Below are positions 5,955 through 8,885 of a stretch of DNA of 8,885 bases, in pieces. The position numbers and the translations under genes were made by a program. This DNA is from JAAFJT01 sp043772905 (lineage in GTDB: Bacteria; Bacteroidota; Bacteroidia; Chitinophagales; Saprospiraceae). The DNA lies in contig JAYVFS010000248.1 in NCBI GenBank assembly GCA_043772905.1, positions 1 to 8,885 of the forward strand. Direction: 5' to 3'. Below the pieces are notes generated by a model that was not told the DNA's origin, made no database searches, and saw nothing but the letters and a program-made list of their open reading frames with translations. Numbering within the stretch: the first letter of the stretch is position 1; each line of letters starts with the position of its first letter.

Positions 5955-5980
5955 ACAATAATCAATTAACAATAATCAAT
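5955..5980 (+). repeat. 14-base tandem duplication at the permease start
   Basis: ACAATAATCAAT occurs at 5955-5966 and again at 5969-5980, separated by TA. The second copy runs into the permease ATG (5979-5981). It forms an A-rich, unstructured leader and may affect translation initiation where there is no Shine-Dalgarno site. Confidence 0.75.
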
Positions 5981-7304
5981 GAAAAAACTGTGGCTCATTA
6001 TAAAACGCGAATACATCTCGCGGATAACAAGAAGAGCGTTTATACTCGGAACGCTTTTGACACCGATTTTTATCGGTGCTTTGATTTTTTTACAAGTCAA
6101 ATTAGTCGGTTACAAAGACGACAATTTCAAAAACATCGCTGTTTTGGACGAAAGCGGCATATTGACCAAAGCTCTTGCAAATCAAAAAAACATTCATTTC
6201 ACCTTAGTTACTGAGGGGTTAGAAAAGGCAAAAAAGGAAGTCGTTGACAAAAAATACAGCGGCGTTTTAGTTATTCCTCAAATTGATGACGTAACCAAAA
6301 CCCGTTTTACCATCAAATACTACTCCGACGAAAAAATCGGTAACGATATGACCGATGACATTGAAGGTAAAATTGAGGATTTTATCAGAGATTATAAGGT
6401 CAATACTCTGAGTTTAGATACGGCTAAAATTCAAGCCTTAAAAACCCGTATCGAAATTGACCCCGACCCCATCGAAGGCGAAGAAGATGCCTCAACGATA
6501 TCTGGCTTAGTGGCGATGGCGATAGGTGGCACGATGGGCTTTTTCATGTATTTATCGGTTTTTATCTACGGAATGATGATTTTTCGCTCTGTTATGGAAG
6601 AAAAAACGAGCCGTATTGTCGAGGTGATGATTTCATCGGTCAAACCGTTTCAACTCATGTTGGGCAAAATCATAGGTGTTGGCGCCGTCGGTTTCACGCA
6701 GTTTTTGATTTGGTTTATCCTCATCGGACTCATTACAACGGGTATTTCGACCATGATTGGCGCAGATGCTTCGCAGGTGGCAGCGGGCAATCCACAAGTG
6801 ACAGCCGCTATGCAAGGGGCGCAGGGAGCACAGGGAGGTGGCAAAATGGGTTTGGCATTACTTGAACTACAAAATCAGAATTGGGTATTGATATTGCCTC
6901 TGTTTTTCATATTCTTTCTTTTGGGTTATTTCATGTATGCGGCTCTATTCGCAGCCGTTGGTTCGGCAGTCGGCGACGACCAAGGCGAAGCACAGTCATT
7001 GACATTGCCGATTACGATTCCTGTCATCATCGCTATTTACATTATGATGGCGGCGGTGCGTTCACCTGACAGCAGTTTGGCGGTGTGGTCGAGCATTTTC
7101 CCTTTGTTTTCACCCATCGTCATGCCCGCACGTCTGCCTTTTCACCCACCTATGTGGCAAATTGCTTTGTCGCTCACCTTATTATTAGGTACAGTTATCG
7201 GTTTGGTGTGGATAGCAGGGCGTATTTACAGGGTTGGTATTTTGATGTATGGCAAAAAAGTAACGTTTAAAGAATTGGGAAAATGGATGTTTTATAAAGA
7301 TTAA
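5979..7304 (+). CDS. ABC-2 family transporter permease
   Basis: This 441-residue membrane protein begins MKKLWLIIKREYISRITRRAF, the usual cytoplasmic lead-in of ABC-2 exporters. A first membrane helix (about 21-40) is followed by a large extracytoplasmic domain (about 45-175), then a membrane block with helices near 178-203, 232-258, 303-328, 341-361 and 392-413. The FRSVMEEKTSRIVEVMISS coupling segment (202-220) and the C-terminal RIYRVGILMYGKK (415-427) are hallmarks of the family compared with NatB. A loop at 279-288 is a low-complexity QGAQGAQGGG insert. With the upstream ATPase it forms one exporter; the substrate is not identifiable. It is the last gene before the terminator at 7377-7416. 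One CCCCTCAGTA copy, reverse-oriented (6209-6218), encodes TEG at 78-80 in the extracytoplasmic domain. Confidence 0.9.
   Translation: MKKLWLIIKREYISRITRRAFILGTLLTPIFIGALIFLQVKLVGYKDDNFKNIAVLDESGILTKALANQKNIHFTLVTEGLEKAKKEVVDKKYSGVLVIPQIDDVTKTRFTIKYYSDEKIGNDMTDDIEGKIEDFIRDYKVNTLSLDTAKIQALKTRIEIDPDPIEGEEDASTISGLVAMAIGGTMGFFMYLSVFIYGMMIFRSVMEEKTSRIVEVMISSVKPFQLMLGKIIGVGAVGFTQFLIWFILIGLITTGISTMIGADASQVAAGNPQVTAAMQGAQGAQGGGKMGLALLELQNQNWVLILPLFFIFFLLGYFMYAALFAAVGSAVGDDQGEAQSLTLPITIPVIIAIYIMMAAVRSPDSSLAVWSSIFPLFSPIVMPARLPFHPPMWQIALSLTLLLGTVIGLVWIAGRIYRVGILMYGKKVTFKELGKWMFYKD
6209..6218 (-). repeat. CCCCTCAGTA word, copy 5 (inside the ABC permease gene, reverse)
   Basis: The plus strand reads TACTGAGGGG, so the word is on the minus strand; its next base is A. 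The gene reads it GTT-ACT-GAG-GGG, V-T-E-G. It is the only copy in this orientation in window coordinates. Confidence 0.9.
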
Positions 7305-7338
7305 ACCACTGTTTGTATAACAAAAAATATCATTTACC

Positions 7339-7348
7339 CCCCTCAGTA
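7339..7348 (+). repeat. CCCCTCAGTA word, copy 6 (intergenic)
   Basis: Exact word with six leading C in total and a trailing T. It lies 34 bases after the permease stop and 28 bases before the terminator stem. This is the only copy free of coding constraint. Confidence 0.9.
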
Positions 7349-7376
7349 TTTTGGTATAAAACCCATCATTTTCCAT

Positions 7377-7416
7377 AAAACCAATGAGTCTTTTTGATTC
7401 ATTGGTTTTATTTTTT
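7377..7416 (+). terminator. Rho-independent terminator of the ABC exporter operon
   Basis: A 14-bp stem (7377-7390 with 7396-7409) closes on TTTTT, with a single G-U pair in plus-strand RNA, and is followed by ATTTTTT. It lies 72 bases after the permease stop. Confidence 0.9.
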
Positions 7417-7478
7417 GATACCAATGCCCTCTTCAAAACGGACTTTTCCATTAGTAAAGACATATATTTTATCTAAAA

Positions 7479-7496
7479 AACGTACCTTTGTACGTT
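7479..7496 (+). promoter_or_regulatory. GH3 gene promoter -7 box embedded in a perfect inverted repeat
   Basis: TACCTTTG (7483-7490) matches TAnnTTTG exactly and is about 110 bases upstream of ATG 7599. It sits inside AACGTAC-CTTT-GTACGTT (7479-7496), a dyad with perfect 7-bp arms. A regulator bound here would block the promoter. No clear -33 box is seen. The leader from 7497 to 7598 shows no other obvious element. Confidence 0.55.
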
Positions 7497-7598
7497 CATA
7501 ATTTGATACCTCATAATTATAAGCTATATGCACAAAAGCAGAATTATCTAACAGACTGAATAGACTTTCATACCAAATTTAAAATCAAAAATTAAACT

Positions 7599-8885
7599 AT
7601 GCGACTTTTTGGTGGACTCATAAAACGTGCGCTGACCCTTGGGAATCGGGTTCAAGGTATTGGTATGACACCTTACGATTATCAGCGCAAAACCCTACGT
7701 CGGTTGCTTCGCAAAGCTGAATATACGGCTTTTGGACAACATTATAATTTTACAAAAATACTCAATTCGCCTAATATCATAGAGGCGTTTAGGCAAAATG
7801 TACCGCTTTTTGACTACGACAAAATGCACGATGAGTGGTGGCACCTTTCCCTCGAAAATGAGGAAGACATATCCTGGCCTGGCAAAACGAAGTATTTTGC
7901 ATTGAGTTCAGGCACGTCAGGCGCACCGAGCAAATATTTGCCGATGACCGTCGAGATGGTCAAAGCGATTCGGAAATCGAGTTTGAAACTCTTTTTTAAG
8001 ATTACGCAATTCAATATTGACTCTGATTTTTTTACCCGTCCAGGGCTTTTTGTCGGCAGTTCGACCTCTTTGAAAGAGCAAGAAGGTTATTATGTGGGCG
8101 ACATGAGCGGTATCAGTATGAAAGAACGCCCTTTTTGGGTTCAAATCATTTCAAGACCGAATAAACGCATTCAATCTATTCCCGACTGGAATGTACGCAC
8201 GCAAATCATCGCTCGAAATGCTAAAAAATGGGATATTAGCTACATCACAGGTATTCCGTCATGGGTGCAATTGGTCATTGAACGGGTTATTGCGTATCAT
8301 AAAGTAGATAATATTCATGAAATATGGCCCAATTTGCAAGTTTATGTACATGGCGGCATCGCTTTTGAGCCGCATCGCAAGTCTTTTGATGCCTTGATGG
8401 GCAAGCCAATGGTCTATATTGATACCTACTTAGCGAGCGAGGGTTATATCGCTTTTCAAGCACGACCCGACACGCGCGGAATGGCTTTGATACTCAATAA
8501 TGGTATTTTCCATGAGTTTATACCCTTCAACGAACAAAATTTTGATGGCGACGGTAAGCTCAAAGGCAACCCTCGTGCTTACGCTGTGCATGAGGTCGAA
8601 GAAGGCGTTGAGTATGCTTTGGCAATGAATACCTGCGGTGGTGCGTGGCGTTATCTCATCGGCGATACGGTGCGTTTTACAGATGCCAAACGCAATGAAA
8701 TCATCATTACAGGCAGAACTAAGCACTTTTTGAGCGTTACGGGCGAGCATTTGTCGGTGGACAATATGAATCAAGGTATCCGCCATGCTTCTGAAACGAT
8801 GGATGTGGATGTCAAAGAATTTGTCGTCGCTGCCATTAACACGCCTACGAGTTTTGCGCACCGTTGGTATGTTGGTTCTGATTCA
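7599..8885 (+). CDS. GH3-family acyl-adenylating enzyme, 3' truncated by the window edge
   Basis: An open frame runs from ATG 7599 to the right edge, 429 codons without a stop. It carries the three adenylate-forming motifs in GH3 form: ALSSGTSGAPSK (101-112, phosphate loop), YIDTYLASEGYIAFQ (273-287) and WRYLIGDTVRF (350-360), then the hinge region ITGRTKHFLSVTGEHLS (370-386) leading into the C-terminal lid domain. GH3 proteins were named from plant auxin-responsive genes, where they join amino acids to acyl hormones through an acyl-AMP. Bacterial members are common in Bacteroidota but their substrates are generally unknown. Bacterial GH3 proteins are usually around 500 residues, so most of the protein is here. 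It has its own promoter and stands apart from the ABC operon. Confidence 0.88.
   Translation, partial: MRLFGGLIKRALTLGNRVQGIGMTPYDYQRKTLRRLLRKAEYTAFGQHYNFTKILNSPNIIEAFRQNVPLFDYDKMHDEWWHLSLENEEDISWPGKTKYFALSSGTSGAPSKYLPMTVEMVKAIRKSSLKLFFKITQFNIDSDFFTRPGLFVGSSTSLKEQEGYYVGDMSGISMKERPFWVQIISRPNKRIQSIPDWNVRTQIIARNAKKWDISYITGIPSWVQLVIERVIAYHKVDNIHEIWPNLQVYVHGGIAFEPHRKSFDALMGKPMVYIDTYLASEGYIAFQARPDTRGMALILNNGIFHEFIPFNEQNFDGDGKLKGNPRAYAVHEVEEGVEYALAMNTCGGAWRYLIGDTVRFTDAKRNEIIITGRTKHFLSVTGEHLSVDNMNQGIRHASETMDVDVKEFVVAAINTPTSFAHRWYVGSDS

Noticed and set aside
2666..7348. CCCCTCAGTA copies as insertion-sequence ends, CRISPR repeats or quadruplex sites
   Set aside because: There are no inverted pairs bounding an element, no target duplications and no shared flanks. 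Spacing is irregular and a single G-run cannot fold a quadruplex alone.
7185..7463. 92-codon minus-strand open frame across the permease end and terminator
   Set aside because: It runs through the terminator hairpin and the permease coding sequence, with no domain or promoter support.
7814..8861. Minus-strand open frames opposite the GH3 gene
   Set aside because: The plus-strand frame is open to the edge and carries the adenylate-forming motifs; these are antisense shadows.

Overview
The window looks like chromosomal DNA of a free-living Bacteroidota bacterium. Four things point there: two type IX secretion (T9SS) C-terminal sorting domains, several TAnnTTTG promoter elements (the Bacteroidota -7 box), A-rich leaders without Shine-Dalgarno sequences, and a DUF4271/uroporphyrinogen-III synthase gene pair. 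The DNA is AT-rich. No rRNA, tRNA, CRISPR array, transposase or phage gene was seen.

Layout. 1-186 is the tail of a T9SS-secreted protein, followed by a strong terminator (285-320). 365-1005 is a two-gene toxin-antitoxin operon (small antitoxin, then a PIN-domain toxin) with its own promoter. Its terminator (1004-1040) lies in the gap it shares with the convergent minus-strand pair. That pair is DUF4271 membrane protein (1930-3135), then HemD-like uroporphyrinogen-III synthase (1069-1848), read right to left. 3300-3611 (minus) is a 103-residue protein that is little more than a signal peptide plus a T9SS sorting domain. 3612-3913 is an AT-rich spacer with a perfect 12-bp hairpin. 3914-4870 (minus) is a YegS/diacylglycerol-kinase-like lipid kinase. 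It is divergent from an ABC-2 exporter operon (ATPase 5022-5933, permease 5979-7304) that ends in a strong terminator at 7377-7416. From 7599 to the right edge runs the first 429 codons of a GH3-family acyl-adenylating enzyme, behind a promoter whose -7 box sits inside a perfect inverted repeat.

The most unusual signal is not a gene. The ten-base word CCCCTCAGTA (reverse complement TACTGAGGGG) occurs six times, exactly, at 2666, 4479, 4670, 5770, 6209 (reverse strand) and 7339. The flanks are unrelated. Five copies lie inside four different genes and are read in three different frames; one is intergenic. About 0.02 copies of a given 10-mer are expected by chance in a window this size. The pattern resembles an uptake-signal, Chi-like or other highly iterated DNA word, and I do not recognise it as a described motif. 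Two minus-strand genes (DUF4271 and the lipid kinase) appear to have TTG as their only workable start codon.
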